Part shown: positions 7,967 through 16,113 of the stretch, one piece after another
Position numbering within the stretch: the stretch's first letter is position 1
How the letters are laid out: every line of letters begins with the position of its first letter
From: JAXDJJ01 sp034665745
GTDB lineage: Bacteria > Actinomycetota > CADDZG01 > WHSQ01
Assembly (NCBI GenBank): GCA_034665745.1
Contig: JAXDJJ010000054.1
Coordinates: 1-52,877 of the forward strand
Length of the DNA stretch: 52,877 nt
Direction: 5' to 3'
Notes under the pieces: generated by a model
Told to the model about the DNA's origin: nothing
Database searches by the model: none
What the model saw: only the letters and a program-made list of their open reading frames with translations
Translations under genes and position numbers: made by a program

Positions 7967-8988
7967 TGGCTGACTTCTCGTGGGCTCAGGCGATAACCCA
8001 GTTGCTCGGCGGTGACCATCTTGACGAAGACCAAGCTGCAGCTGCGATGACCGACATCATGGACGGGGTCGCGACTCCCGCGCAGATCGCAGGTTTCGTC
8101 ATCGCATTGCGTGCTAAGGGCGAGACCGTGGACGAGCTCGTTGGGCTCGTGAAGACGATGCGCAGCTTCTCCGAGAAGGTTCAGGTGTCCGGTGATCTGC
8201 TAGATACGTGTGGCACCGGCGGCGATAGGACGGGGACGTTCAACGTGTCCACCGCGGCCGCACTCGTGTGCGCAGGAGCAGGTGTGAAGGTTGCGAAACA
8301 CGGCAACCGCGCAGCTTCGTCTCGGTGCGGGTCGGCCGACGTTCTCGAGGCCCTTGGCGTAAAGATCGATCTCCCTCCGGATGAGGTTGCTACATGCATC
8401 GAAGAAGCAGGCATCGGCTTCTGCTTCGCCCCCGTCTTCCACCCGGCGATGCGCCACACCGCAGTACCTCGTCGTGAGCTGGGGGTTGCAACGATCTTCA
8501 ACTTCCTCGGCCCCCTCACGAATCCCGCCGGCGCCACGCGTCAAGCGCTCGGGGTTGCGGATCCGCGGATGGTCGACATCATGGTCGAGGCGTTGAGCAG
8601 ACTTGGAAGCGAACGCGTGCTTGCGTTCCACGGGGCGGGTGGACTCGACGAGCTGTCCACCGCGGGTCCTTCGTACGTCGTCGAGCTGAACCATTCAACG
8701 ATCACGCGATGGACGATCGATCCCGCAGAGCTAGATCTGCCGCCCGCCGGGATCGAGGCACTCGCGGGCGGAACCGCCGACGAGAATGCGGCCGAGATCC
8801 GTTCGGTACTAGATGGAACCACCGGCCCCAAGAGGGATGTGGTGGTGCTGAACGCGGCCGCGGGGCTCGTAGCGGCCGGGCGCACCGACGACATCGCGGG
8901 TGGCTTGACCGTGGCACAAGAGGCCATCGATTCGGGATCGGCGACGGAAGCCCTCGACCGCTTGATCAAGGTGTCGTCGAGCGCTTAG
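7966..8988 (+). CDS. trpD: Anthranilate phosphoribosyltransferase
   Basis: A 340-residue protein with the full TrpD signature set: LLDTCGTGGDRTGTFNVSTA (PRPP-binding glycine loop), VAKHGNRAASSRCGSADVLE, APVFHPAMRH, and FNFLGPLTNPAG. It joins anthranilate to PRPP in tryptophan synthesis. The ATG at 7966 shares its A with the preceding TGA stop; GTG at 7963 is an alternative. It is paired with an M20 peptidase rather than with other trp genes, so the tryptophan pathway is dispersed in this genome. Its stop is 8 bp from the stop of the convergent nuclease gene. Confidence 0.96.
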   Translation: MADFSWAQAITQLLGGDHLDEDQAAAAMTDIMDGVATPAQIAGFVIALRAKGETVDELVGLVKTMRSFSEKVQVSGDLLDTCGTGGDRTGTFNVSTAAALVCAGAGVKVAKHGNRAASSRCGSADVLEALGVKIDLPPDEVATCIEEAGIGFCFAPVFHPAMRHTAVPRRELGVATIFNFLGPLTNPAGATRQALGVADPRMVDIMVEALSRLGSERVLAFHGAGGLDELSTAGPSYVVELNHSTITRWTIDPAELDLPPAGIEALAGGTADENAAEIRSVLDGTTGPKRDVVVLNAAAGLVAAGRTDDIAGGLTVAQEAIDSGSATEALDRLIKVSSSA

Positions 8989-8996
8989 TCCCGGTG

Positions 8997-10619
8997 TCAG
9001 CGTTCGCGCGTAGCGAAACGCCGGCCACGGCCGACCCCAACCGGGAGGGCCCACGAGCCCGTCACCGAAACCATCTCTAGCTCGGCCGTGTTGCGCTCGA
9101 GCCATCCCGATAGGACTCGGCCCTCTGTGAGTTGCTCGGCGGTTTGGTAGGAGGACACATCGCTCGCGATGGCGATGCCCCGGCACCTGATCAACGCCAT
9201 CTCGATGTCGCCGTCGATATCGCACGCGGCCGCAAGTTGGGCGTTCTTGATGAGGAACAACCTGTCTCCGTGCTTCAGAGCGATCTCGTCTGCTGCAAGG
9301 AGTGCACCGATCCTGCTGTGTCTAGCCAGGGTGGTTTCTAATAGTTCCCCCCGCCGACGGACCTCGTCTGCTTCCTCGAACCGAGCATGCTGGGCGAGGA
9401 TCCGCATCCGCTTCTCGAGTGCGTTGAAGACCGGGCTGGGGTCGCGCATCATGGCGGCGATCAAGCTCCGCACTTCCTCGAGGTGGCCATCGCGGTCTGA
9501 CCCGTTGCAACGTTCCATCTCGGAGAACGCGCACCCGTTACATGAACTTGGCTCCGAGCAACGATGGATCGGTGCCGCGTCTCTCAGCCCATCGATCAAC
9601 ATCCGTACCAACTTCACCGACCCGAACGGTCCCAGATACAAAGCTCCGTCCTCTTTCGGAGCCCGTGCGGGCGCGATCTTTCCCGATCTGCCCTTGTCTG
9701 TGGCCTTCAGATACCAGGTTGCGGGGCGTTTTCCCACGCGGTTGTACGGCGGGAGCTCCCGCTGGATGGCGCGTGCTTCCGCGATCTCTGCTTCCAAGGG
9801 AGATCCGTGCTGCTCGACGGTGATCGCTTGCGTTTCGCGCAGCAGGTTCTTGATCTTCCGGCGAGGGTCGCCGTAGAAGTACGAGCGCACGCGGGCGCGC
9901 ACGTTCGTTGCCTTGCCCACGTACAAGGTCTGCCCGGACGAGCCGAGGAATCGGTAAACCCCGGCTCCGGTGGGCAGGCCCTGCGCCAGACTGATCTTCG
10001 AGAAGGTCCCATCGAGGCGCGACGCCGACAACGCCTGCAGGTCTTCCAAGGTCACGACACCGAAGCCGGCCACGCGTTCGATCAGGTGATGCAGCACGTC
10101 GATGGTTGCCAGAACATCTGCGAATGCCCGGTGGCACGGTTGGTGCGCGCATCGAAGATGAGAAGCCAGCGTGGCCAGCCGATGGTTCGGGACTTCGCCG
10201 GCAACGACCTTGCGCGCCAACCCCGCGGTATCGATCACGCGGTTCGACAAGGGTTCGTAACCGCGCGAGACCAGCGCATGGTTGAGGAATGAGATGTCGA
10301 AGCGCGCGTTGTGGGCGACCAAGACGGTGTCTTTCGCGAACTCGAGGAAGGACGGCAAGACCGTCTCGATCGGCGGGGCCTCGACCAGGTCTTCCTCGGT
10401 GATGCCGGTGAGGAGACGGATGAACGCCGGAACGGGTTGACCGGGGTCGACCAGGGTCTGGAAGGTCCCCACGACCTCGCCGCGGAGAACCTTCACCGCG
10501 CCAACCTCGGTGATCGCCGAATCGGTCGGGGAGCCTCCCGTGGTTTCGAGGTCGACAACACAGAAGGTCACCTCGGACAGAGGCGTCCCGAGGTCGTCGA
10601 AGCTCCGCTGGACCAGCAT
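8997..10619 (-). CDS. DnaQ-like DEDD exonuclease fused to GIY-YIG (UvrC/Cho-like) nuclease
   Basis: A 540-residue two-nuclease fusion. The N-terminal DEDDh exonuclease has FCVVDLETTG (DxE), HNARFDISFLNHAL and HRAFADVLATIDVL (HxAxxD). The middle GIY-YIG domain has GAGVYRFLG, TLYVGKATNVRARVRSYF and the glutamate in GSPLEAEIAEARAIQ. A UvrC/Cho-like cysteine region (CSEPSSCNGCAF...C) and helical C-terminus follow. The layout matches the actinobacterial DnaQ-Cho fusion typified by mycobacterial Rv2191. It probably incises and trims damaged DNA. ATG at 10619 is chosen because the exonuclease starts a few residues later and a LexA box plus -10 lies immediately upstream; the frame is open to 10760. 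The start codon lies 6 nt after the -10, so a leaderless mRNA is likely. Confidence 0.9.
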   Translation of the reverse strand: MLVQRSFDDLGTPLSEVTFCVVDLETTGGSPTDSAITEVGAVKVLRGEVVGTFQTLVDPGQPVPAFIRLLTGITEEDLVEAPPIETVLPSFLEFAKDTVLVAHNARFDISFLNHALVSRGYEPLSNRVIDTAGLARKVVAGEVPNHRLATLASHLRCAHQPCHRAFADVLATIDVLHHLIERVAGFGVVTLEDLQALSASRLDGTFSKISLAQGLPTGAGVYRFLGSSGQTLYVGKATNVRARVRSYFYGDPRRKIKNLLRETQAITVEQHGSPLEAEIAEARAIQRELPPYNRVGKRPATWYLKATDKGRSGKIAPARAPKEDGALYLGPFGSVKLVRMLIDGLRDAAPIHRCSEPSSCNGCAFSEMERCNGSDRDGHLEEVRSLIAAMMRDPSPVFNALEKRMRILAQHARFEEADEVRRRGELLETTLARHSRIGALLAADEIALKHGDRLFLIKNAQLAAACDIDGDIEMALIRCRGIAIASDVSSYQTAEQLTEGRVLSGWLERNTAELEMVSVTGSWALPVGVGRGRRFATRER

Positions 10620-10625
10620 CCCCCT

Positions 10626-10631
10626 ACGATA
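10626..10631 (-). promoter_or_regulatory. -10 element TATCGT of the DnaQ/GIY-YIG gene
   Basis: On the minus strand TATCGT is followed by six bases (AGGGGG) and then the ATG at 10619. This predicts transcription starting at or near the A of the start codon. Confidence 0.6.
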
Positions 10632-10632
10632 G

Positions 10633-10646
10633 CGAACAGGTGTTCG
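10633..10646. promoter_or_regulatory. LexA/SOS box
   Basis: CGAACAGGTGTTCG has CGAAC and GTTCG half-sites separated by four bases, the spacing of the Gram-positive/actinobacterial LexA operator (CGAACRNRYGTTYG). It lies one base upstream of the -10 of the nuclease gene on the minus strand, so bound LexA would block that promoter. E. coli Cho, a related GIY-YIG nuclease, is also LexA-controlled. Confidence 0.78.
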
Positions 10647-10706
10647 ATATTTCCGCTTGTAGAACGGGTCGATAGGGACCAATGCGGGCCAAGTGCCTCT
10701 GGCGCC

Positions 10707-10712
10707 TACACT
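10707..10712 (+). promoter_or_regulatory. -10 element TACACT of the SpoIIE phosphatase gene
   Basis: TACACT ends 6 nt before the ATG at 10719, and no Shine-Dalgarno sequence lies between. This is a leaderless arrangement. Confidence 0.55.
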
Positions 10713-10718
10713 TGGGCC

Positions 10719-12479
10719 ATGGTCAGGCACGCCTCCGAGGTCGAACGCGCTCGGCTCCACGAGCTAGAGCGGATGGTCGACTCCCTGCGGGAGGATTCCG
10801 AGCTCGCGAACGCCCTTCTAGGGCTCTCTGGTGCCTTGTCCGAGGTGCGTTCACTCGAGCAGACGATCGACCTCGCGGTCCGGATGGTCAACGAGCTGAT
10901 GGGGGCAGATCGCTGCTTCGCGGCTACCTGGATCCCAGGACAGCAGCGCTTCCAGGTGACCGGGCAGGTCGGCTTCGAGGGGGCCCAGCTCGACCAGCTC
11001 TACGAGCTTGCAGAGCTCCCCGATGGGCTTCCTCTGCTTAGGCAGGCGTTGACGCAGCGGGCTCCATTGATCATCGGGGACACCGTCACTCAAGGTCACC
11101 TGACGATGAACGATGCCAAGCTGCGGACCTCCCGGGCCTACGTTGGGCTTCCTTTGATCCGGTGGGGTGAGGAGTTCGGTGGGATCGGACTCCTCTTCCA
11201 GGAACCGCGCAATTTCACCCCGAAAGACGAAGCCCTTGCGCGCGGGATCGCCCGCCAGGTCGGCGTCGCGCTCGCGAATGCCCGGCAATTCAATCTCTTG
11301 CAGACCCTGCGCATGTTCGGCGAGAAGGTCGGCTCGAAACTGTCCCTGAAAGAAGTTGTCACCGGGATCGTTGATGGAGCCCGCGAGCTCCTCTCGGGCG
11401 ACGCCGCGTGGGTCTACTTCCTGGATTCTTCGAGCGATTCGCTGGTGGCCGCGAATCACCTGGAGTCACCGGTGCCGGGGCTCGCGCGTATCGATCTCAC
11501 GAATGAGATCTGGGTCGGTTTGCGCCAGGGCAAGGCAGTGCCCATAACGAACATCGAAGATCTGATCGAGTCGCCGACGGGCCCGATGTCGGCAGTGATC
11601 GCGCCGATCCCGGGTTCGGAAGGTCTCCTCGGCGGGGTGCTGGTCCTTTTCGACCGTTCGCTCACCCTCGGTGCCGACGATGTCGAGGCGTTGAGTGTTC
11701 TCGCCGCGCAGAGCGCGCTTGCGATCGAGAACGCGCAGCGCTTCGAGCGACAGCAACGAGTCGCGCGCAGCCTGCAGGACGGCCTCCTGACGACCGAGAT
11801 TCCCGAGATGGGCTCGTGCACCTTCGGAGCGGTCTACGAGCCTGCCGGTGGTGAAGCCGAGATCGGCGGCGACTTCTTCGATGTCTTCGATCTACCCGAC
11901 GGCCGCCTTGCGGTCGTGGTTGGTGATGTCTCCGGCAAGGGGGCCGAGGCCGCGGCTCAAACCGCCATGGCGAAGTACATGTTGCGAGCGTTCGCCACGC
12001 GGAATGCATCGCCATCGTCGGCTCTGTTCCATCTGAACAACGCGTTGCTCAAGAGTTTCCCCGAAGACCGCTTCATGACGATCATGTATGCGGTGATGGA
12101 TCCCGAGACGAACCAGTTCACGATCGGGTCTGGGGGACACCCCGCACCTTTGGTTTATCGCTATGCATCCAGCGCGGTCGAAGCGATCGAAGTCTCGGGA
12201 TCTATCCTCGGAGCGTTCGAGGACCAGAGTTACGAACAGAACGTCTTCGAGCTGAGCGAGGGAGATGTCTTCGTGGCCTACACCGACGGGCTGGTCGAGG
12301 CCCGCAACGGTCCCAAGCTTTACGGCCGCTGGCGGGTCGAGAGGTCGCTGGGACACCATGCTTCCTCCTACTCGGTAGAGGACCTCGCGCGCAGGATCTA
12401 CGACGATGCGCGCGACTTCGGGACCGTTACCGACGACACCATCGTCTTCACGCTCGGCTGCAAGGTTTCTCCCAAGTGA
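10719..12479 (+). CDS. GAF-GAF-PP2C (SpoIIE/RsbU-type) serine phosphatase
   Basis: A 586-residue protein: a short N-terminal helix/coiled segment (residues 5-35), two GAF domains (about 45-185 and 205-345), and a C-terminal PPM/SpoIIE phosphatase. The phosphatase carries the metal-site motifs GGDFFD (about 383), GDVSGKG (about 402), SGGHPAPL (about 470), YTDGLVEAR (about 521) and DDTIVF (about 572). Such enzymes dephosphorylate anti-sigma-antagonist proteins in partner-switching pathways after a GAF domain senses a signal. The open frame begins at 10311 but that part overlaps the opposite nuclease gene. ATG at 10719 is preferred, with TACACT 6 nt upstream. The stop overlaps the next gene (GTGA). 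Confidence 0.92.
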   Translation: MVRHASEVERARLHELERMVDSLREDSELANALLGLSGALSEVRSLEQTIDLAVRMVNELMGADRCFAATWIPGQQRFQVTGQVGFEGAQLDQLYELAELPDGLPLLRQALTQRAPLIIGDTVTQGHLTMNDAKLRTSRAYVGLPLIRWGEEFGGIGLLFQEPRNFTPKDEALARGIARQVGVALANARQFNLLQTLRMFGEKVGSKLSLKEVVTGIVDGARELLSGDAAWVYFLDSSSDSLVAANHLESPVPGLARIDLTNEIWVGLRQGKAVPITNIEDLIESPTGPMSAVIAPIPGSEGLLGGVLVLFDRSLTLGADDVEALSVLAAQSALAIENAQRFERQQRVARSLQDGLLTTEIPEMGSCTFGAVYEPAGGEAEIGGDFFDVFDLPDGRLAVVVGDVSGKGAEAAAQTAMAKYMLRAFATRNASPSSALFHLNNALLKSFPEDRFMTIMYAVMDPETNQFTIGSGGHPAPLVYRYASSAVEAIEVSGSILGAFEDQSYEQNVFELSEGDVFVAYTDGLVEARNGPKLYGRWRVERSLGHHASSYSVEDLARRIYDDARDFGTVTDDTIVFTLGCKVSPK

Positions 12480-12700
12480 GCTATCGCTGCGATTCATGCG
12501 GCAACAAGACTCGTTTCGACGTTGAAGAAACGAAACGCGTCAAGGCGTTCCACCATTTCTCACTAGCCGGTGAGGACACGATCGAGGAAGAAGAGATCCT
12601 GAGCCGCCAGGTCGAGAGGGTTACGTGCCGGTGGTGCGGTTCGAGCGATGCGATCGTCGAAGAGTCACCGCTGGACACGGGCTCTCGGGAGAACGTTTGA
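12476..12700 (+). CDS. Small zinc-ribbon-like protein
   Basis: A 74-residue protein with two CxxC pairs, CDSC near the N-terminus and CRWC near residues 51-54. They frame a charged middle containing TRFDVEETKRVKAFHHFSLAGED. The four cysteines suggest one zinc site bringing the ends together. GTG at 12476 overlaps the phosphatase stop (GTGA), and its TGA overlaps the TTG of the next gene, so it is embedded in an operon. I do not recognise a named family; nucleic-acid or protein binding is possible. Confidence 0.72.
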   Translation: MSYRCDSCGNKTRFDVEETKRVKAFHHFSLAGEDTIEEEEILSRQVERVTCRWCGSSDAIVEESPLDTGSRENV

Positions 12701-13878
12701 CCGGCTCGGCCCTCGATGGGGTCAGGATCCTTGATCTCACGCGTTTGCTGCCCGGTGGATACGCAACGTTGTTGATGGCCGACCTCGGGGCCGATGTGGT
12801 CAAGGTCGAGGAACCCGGCAAGGGCGACTACATCAGGTGGACACCGCCGATCGTCGGTGAGTTCTCCTCGGCGCACATCGCTCTGAATCGGAACAAGCGT
12901 TCGATCACCATGAACCTGAAGTCAGACGGTGGGAAGGATCTGTTCCGTCGTTTGGTCGAAAGCTTCGATGTCGTCATCGAATCGTTCCGCCCGGGCGTTA
13001 TGGATCGGCTGGGCCTCGGATACGCGGACCTTTCGGCGATCAATCCACGTCTCGTTTACTGCGCGATCTCCGGCTACGGACAGGATGGCCCCCGAGCTCA
13101 GACGGCGGGTCACGACGCGAACTACATCGGCTACGCCGGCGTGCTCGGCATCGTCGGAGAGGAGGGCCGCCGCCCGGTGCTCCCCGGTGTGCAGATAGGT
13201 GACCTCGCCGGCGGGGGCATGGCCGCGGTCATCGCCATCCTCGCTGCGTTGCACGCACGGTCCTCTACCGGCCGGGGGGAGTTCTGCGACATCTCGATGA
13301 TGGATGGGGCCGCATCGTGGCTGACGATCCACGCCGCCGACTTCGTCGCGACGAAAACGATCCCGCAACGCGAGGAGATGCATCTTTCCGGGAGCCACCC
13401 CTGCTACCGGGTCTATCCCGCGGCGGACGGGTGGCTGACCGTTGGAGCTCTCGAACCGCAGTTCTGGTCCGCTCTCTGCAACGCCCTCGGTAAGGACAAC
13501 CTGAAAGACGATGCGTTCGCGATGGGGGAGAGACGCGCCGAGGTGATCTCCGAACTGGAAGAGCTTTTCGCCACCAAGACGCGGAGCGAATGGATGGCGG
13601 CTTTAGACGGACTCGACGTATGCGTGGGCCCGGTCAACGACTTCGCAGAAGCGTTCGAAGACGAGCAACTCAGACATCGAAAGATGTTCTTCGATGCCGA
13701 CGTACCGTCCGCGGGTGCATGGACCCACGTTGGGAATCCCATCAAGCTGTCGAGCGATCAAGGCGACACGATGAGGCGACCTCCACCGAGGATGGGTGAG
13801 CACACCAGAGAGGTCCTCGCAGAGGTCGGTGTCTCGGACGCCGATCTGGAGGGGCTGCGCGCGACAGGGGTCGTTTGA
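12697..13878 (+). CDS. CoA-transferase family III protein, alpha-methylacyl-CoA racemase type
   Basis: A 393-residue CaiB/BaiF-fold protein. The N-terminus has GVRILDLTRLLPGG and ADLGADVVKVEEPGKGD; the middle has NKRSITMNLK, GYGQDGPRAQTAGHDANYIG and GDLAGGGMAAVIAI. The histidine in GHDANY and the aspartate in IGDLAGGG match the acid/base pair of alpha-methylacyl-CoA racemases (His126/Asp156 in the mycobacterial enzyme). This favours racemisation of 2-methylacyl-CoAs over CoA transfer. The TTG at 12697 has GGGAGA 4 nt upstream and overlaps the preceding stop; the frame is open to 12625. It fits breakdown of branched fatty acids alongside the acyl-CoA ligase at 17.4 kb. Confidence 0.88.
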   Translation: MTGSALDGVRILDLTRLLPGGYATLLMADLGADVVKVEEPGKGDYIRWTPPIVGEFSSAHIALNRNKRSITMNLKSDGGKDLFRRLVESFDVVIESFRPGVMDRLGLGYADLSAINPRLVYCAISGYGQDGPRAQTAGHDANYIGYAGVLGIVGEEGRRPVLPGVQIGDLAGGGMAAVIAILAALHARSSTGRGEFCDISMMDGAASWLTIHAADFVATKTIPQREEMHLSGSHPCYRVYPAADGWLTVGALEPQFWSALCNALGKDNLKDDAFAMGERRAEVISELEELFATKTRSEWMAALDGLDVCVGPVNDFAEAFEDEQLRHRKMFFDADVPSAGAWTHVGNPIKLSSDQGDTMRRPPPRMGEHTREVLAEVGVSDADLEGLRATGVV

Positions 13879-15050
13879 TGGCGTCCCTGCCAGAACCGGT
13901 CGTAGCCGCGATCGTGCGAGGGATGGCGGCTTACATGCAGTTCGCGCGGCGCACCGACCTCCCTTCTTCCCTTCGGCCTCTTCAAGGGAAGCATCTGAAG
14001 ATGTTGACCGCACGCCAAGGCGACATCCTCGGAGCGCTGGACGACGACGGTCTTCGTGCGATGTTGTTGGACTGGCTCGCCGATAAACCACCAGGGATCT
14101 CGAAACCGGACGCAGCGGTGCTGGCGATCGCGGCAACCCGGGATGAGACCTGGGAGGAACAACTCGCAAGCAAGGCTCCTAAACCGCGCCACGGCGCGGC
14201 CCCCAAGAAGGATCCTTCGGCCGCTATCGATAGAGAGAAAGAGCGGACCCGCAAGGCGCGCGAAGAAGCCCGCAAAACGAAAGAGGAATCGGAGCGCGAG
14301 GTGGCCAAGGAGCGGTCGGTCGTGAATGAACTCCGAAGCGAGGTTGCGGTTCTCAAACAGAAGGTCGGCACCTTGGAGAAGTCGTTGAGCGCCGCAACCA
14401 GAGAGCGCGAACGCATGGACGGCGAGCTGGACCGCGAGCTCCGTAAGGCCCGCCGCCGAGCAGAGAAAGCGGAGGGCGCGCTCGAGGATGCGAAGTCGGA
14501 GCTCCGCTCTCTTCGTTCCAGCACGAGTGCGAAACCCGTGGCGTCACCCAAGAAGAAGGCAGCGTCTGCTCCCAAGGCTTCGCCTTCGGAACCCACACGA
14601 CGCCAGCGGCTGGGGGTCCCGAAAGGGAGGTATGCGGATGCTCCGGAAACGTTGACCGAGTGGTTGTCGACGCCCCACGTGCACCTACTGATCGATGGCT
14701 ACAACGTGAGCAAAGCCGAAGGTGGTTTCGGGGACCTCCGGTTGGAGACGCAGCGGGAACGGCTTCTCCAAGAGGTCGGCAAGATCGCCCGTCGCCACAA
14801 GGTCAAGGCCACGGTCATCTTCGACGGTTCCGATATCGCGCCGGGGACCTCCCGACGGGCCAGGGGACCGGTCGAGGTCGAGTACTCGAGGTCCGAAGAG
14901 ATCGCCGACGACCATCTGATCGCCAAGCTCGAGGGCCTCCCCAAGAACCCCGTGGTCGTAGCGACGAACGACCGCGAGCTCCAGGGCCGCGCCGCCCGCC
15001 TGGGGGCCACTATCGCTACCTCGAACCAGCTCCTGGCCCTTATCCGTTAG
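13878..15050 (+). CDS. NYN-domain (YacP-like) RNase with central coiled coil
   Basis: A 390-residue protein in three parts: an N-terminal helical domain (about 1-110), a long highly charged coiled coil (about 115-215, rich in Lys/Arg/Glu), a lysine/serine/proline linker, and a C-terminal PIN-like NYN domain. The NYN domain starts at HVHLLIDGYNVSKAEGGFGD, with further acidic residues in VIFDGSD, SRSEEIADDHLI and VVATNDRELQ. These acidic residues are those expected to bind metal in NYN/YacP nucleases. Related B. subtilis Rae1 cleaves mRNA on ribosomes; that role is not shown here. The ATG at 13878 shares a base with the previous stop (TGATG). A LexA box lies 16 bp after its stop. Confidence 0.85.
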   Translation: MASLPEPVVAAIVRGMAAYMQFARRTDLPSSLRPLQGKHLKMLTARQGDILGALDDDGLRAMLLDWLADKPPGISKPDAAVLAIAATRDETWEEQLASKAPKPRHGAAPKKDPSAAIDREKERTRKAREEARKTKEESEREVAKERSVVNELRSEVAVLKQKVGTLEKSLSAATRERERMDGELDRELRKARRRAEKAEGALEDAKSELRSLRSSTSAKPVASPKKKAASAPKASPSEPTRRQRLGVPKGRYADAPETLTEWLSTPHVHLLIDGYNVSKAEGGFGDLRLETQRERLLQEVGKIARRHKVKATVIFDGSDIAPGTSRRARGPVEVEYSRSEEIADDHLIAKLEGLPKNPVVVATNDRELQGRAARLGATIATSNQLLALIR

Positions 15051-15065
15051 GGAAGCTCGCTATAG

Positions 15066-15086
15066 CGAACATATGTTCGCTATGAT
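15066..15086 (+). promoter_or_regulatory. Perfect LexA/SOS box joined to a -10 element
   Basis: CGAACATATGTTCG at 15066-15079 is a perfect palindrome identical to the classical Gram-positive LexA consensus; symmetry extends to TAGC/GCTA on both sides (15063-15082). One base later TATGAT (15081-15086) is a good -10. The box-to-hexamer layout is identical to that of the nuclease promoter at 10626-10646. Transcription would start near 15093 and read the small gene at 15153. Confidence 0.88.
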
Positions 15087-15152
15087 GTGGATAACTGTCA
15101 CACCATCTCTCTAGCGTGGTGCCCACATCACCATGGAGAGAAGGAGAGGACC

Positions 15153-15383
15153 ATGCGGATCGAGTGCAGCGATTGCACCATGTACCAGTCGAGCCATTGC
15201 GACGATTGCCTCGTCACGGCCCTGTTGCACCCGCCGGATGGGATCGTCGAGATCGACGAGGACCTCGATGGACCCTTGCAGGCCCTGACGGGGGCCGGGT
15301 TGATCCCCGTGCTCAAGTTCCGGCCCCGCGACCCTGACCCCGGCGAGACCGCGGTCGAGGCCTCAACGGCCGAGGCGGGGTAA
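15153..15383 (+). CDS. Small cysteine-rich conserved actinobacterial protein, predicted SOS-induced
   Basis: A 76-residue acidic protein. The N-terminus MRIECSDCTMYQSSHCDDC places four cysteines as CxxC-x7-CxxC, suggesting a metal site. It is followed by LVTALLHPPDG, an acidic EIDEDLDG stretch, LQALTGAGLIPVLKF and a disordered tail. I recall this N-terminal pattern from unnamed proteins widespread in Actinobacteria, but no function. AAGGAGAGGA lies just before the ATG. GTG at 15087 is in frame but sits directly against the -10 and cannot be in the transcript's translatable part. The 60-nt leader has TCTCTC/GAGAGA and GGTG/CACC segments that could fold. The perfect LexA box upstream is the strongest clue to its role. 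Confidence 0.8.
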   Translation: MRIECSDCTMYQSSHCDDCLVTALLHPPDGIVEIDEDLDGPLQALTGAGLIPVLKFRPRDPDPGETAVEASTAEAG

Positions 15384-15410
15384 ATCCTCTCGGCGACCAC
15401 AGGGCCCCCA

Positions 15411-15416
15411 TACGAT
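15411..15416 (+). promoter_or_regulatory. -10 element TACGAT of sepH
   Basis: TACGAT is followed by exactly six bases and the GTG at 15423, with no ribosome-binding site. This suggests a leaderless mRNA. Confidence 0.58.
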
Positions 15417-15422
15417 TCTGAG

Positions 15423-16106
15423 GTGGCACAACCGAAGAAGAAGCGCGCACCAACCCTGAAGACGATCGGCGCGAGTCCAGATGGCAGTGCCCTCCTCCTC
15501 GCCCGTACCTCGGGAGCGGCCCAGCCCGCTTTCAAAGTGGCCCTGGACGAGGACCTGGTAGCTGCGCTCGAGGATGCACAAGCGATACGCCGCGCTGCCG
15601 CCCGGGCGAAGGATCAGCTCGAGCTCCCCCCGCCGATCCCTGCGAGGGTCGAAAGCAAACTGTCGATCAAGGAGATCCAGAACCTCCTTCGTCAGGGAAG
15701 GACCGTTCCGGCGATAGCGAAGAAGGCCGGTGTCGAAACCGCATGGGTCGAGCGCTGGGAAGGACCGATCGTGTGGGAACGCGCGGGCACTGCTACCCGT
15801 GCGCGCCGTGCGTACCTCGAACGCGCACGCGGTGGGTCGTCGCGCATGTCCTTGGGCGACGCCGTCGCGTTCAATCTGAAGGACAAGGGGCTTCGCATGG
15901 AGGGGGCCGCGTTCGATTCGGCATGGGATTCCACGAAGAAGCCGCGCTCCGAACGTTGGGTCGTTTCCTTCACGTACACCCACAGGTCGCGAGAGCAAAC
16001 CGCACGATGGGAGTACGACCCCGAGACGGATCATCTGACCGCGATCGACAAGACCGCCGGCGAGTTGGGTTGGGTCGCCCCCATCCGTCGCCGTAGCCGC
16101 GCCTGA
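15423..16106 (+). CDS. sepH: Septation protein SepH (DUF3071)
   Basis: A 227-residue DUF3071 protein. The middle has the helix-turn-helix-like KLSIKEIQNLLRQGRTVPAI followed by AGVETAWVERWEGPIVWERA, the SepH signature. A C-terminal half with RWVVSFTY, REQTARWEYDPETDHLTAID and GWVAP is also typical. SepH, described in Streptomyces and mycobacteria, binds FtsZ through the HTH region and promotes its assembly at division sites. The family is essentially actinobacterial, which anchors the taxonomy of the window. It is shorter than Streptomyces SepH (about 340 residues), lacking a long C-terminal disordered region. GTG at 15423 lies 6 nt after TACGAT. Confidence 0.9.
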   Translation: MAQPKKKRAPTLKTIGASPDGSALLLARTSGAAQPAFKVALDEDLVAALEDAQAIRRAAARAKDQLELPPPIPARVESKLSIKEIQNLLRQGRTVPAIAKKAGVETAWVERWEGPIVWERAGTATRARRAYLERARGGSSRMSLGDAVAFNLKDKGLRMEGAAFDSAWDSTKKPRSERWVVSFTYTHRSREQTARWEYDPETDHLTAIDKTAGELGWVAPIRRRSRA

Positions 16107-16113
16107 TCGAACG

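Noticed and set aside
10311..10718. N-terminal extension of the SpoIIE phosphatase frame
   Set aside because: It overlaps the opposite nuclease gene and crosses its LexA box and the TACACT promoter; no domain is encoded there.
15087..15152. Longer form of the SOS-controlled small protein starting at GTG 15087
   Set aside because: The GTG touches the -10 element, so it would lie upstream of the transcript's start; AAGGAGAGG before 15153 is far better.
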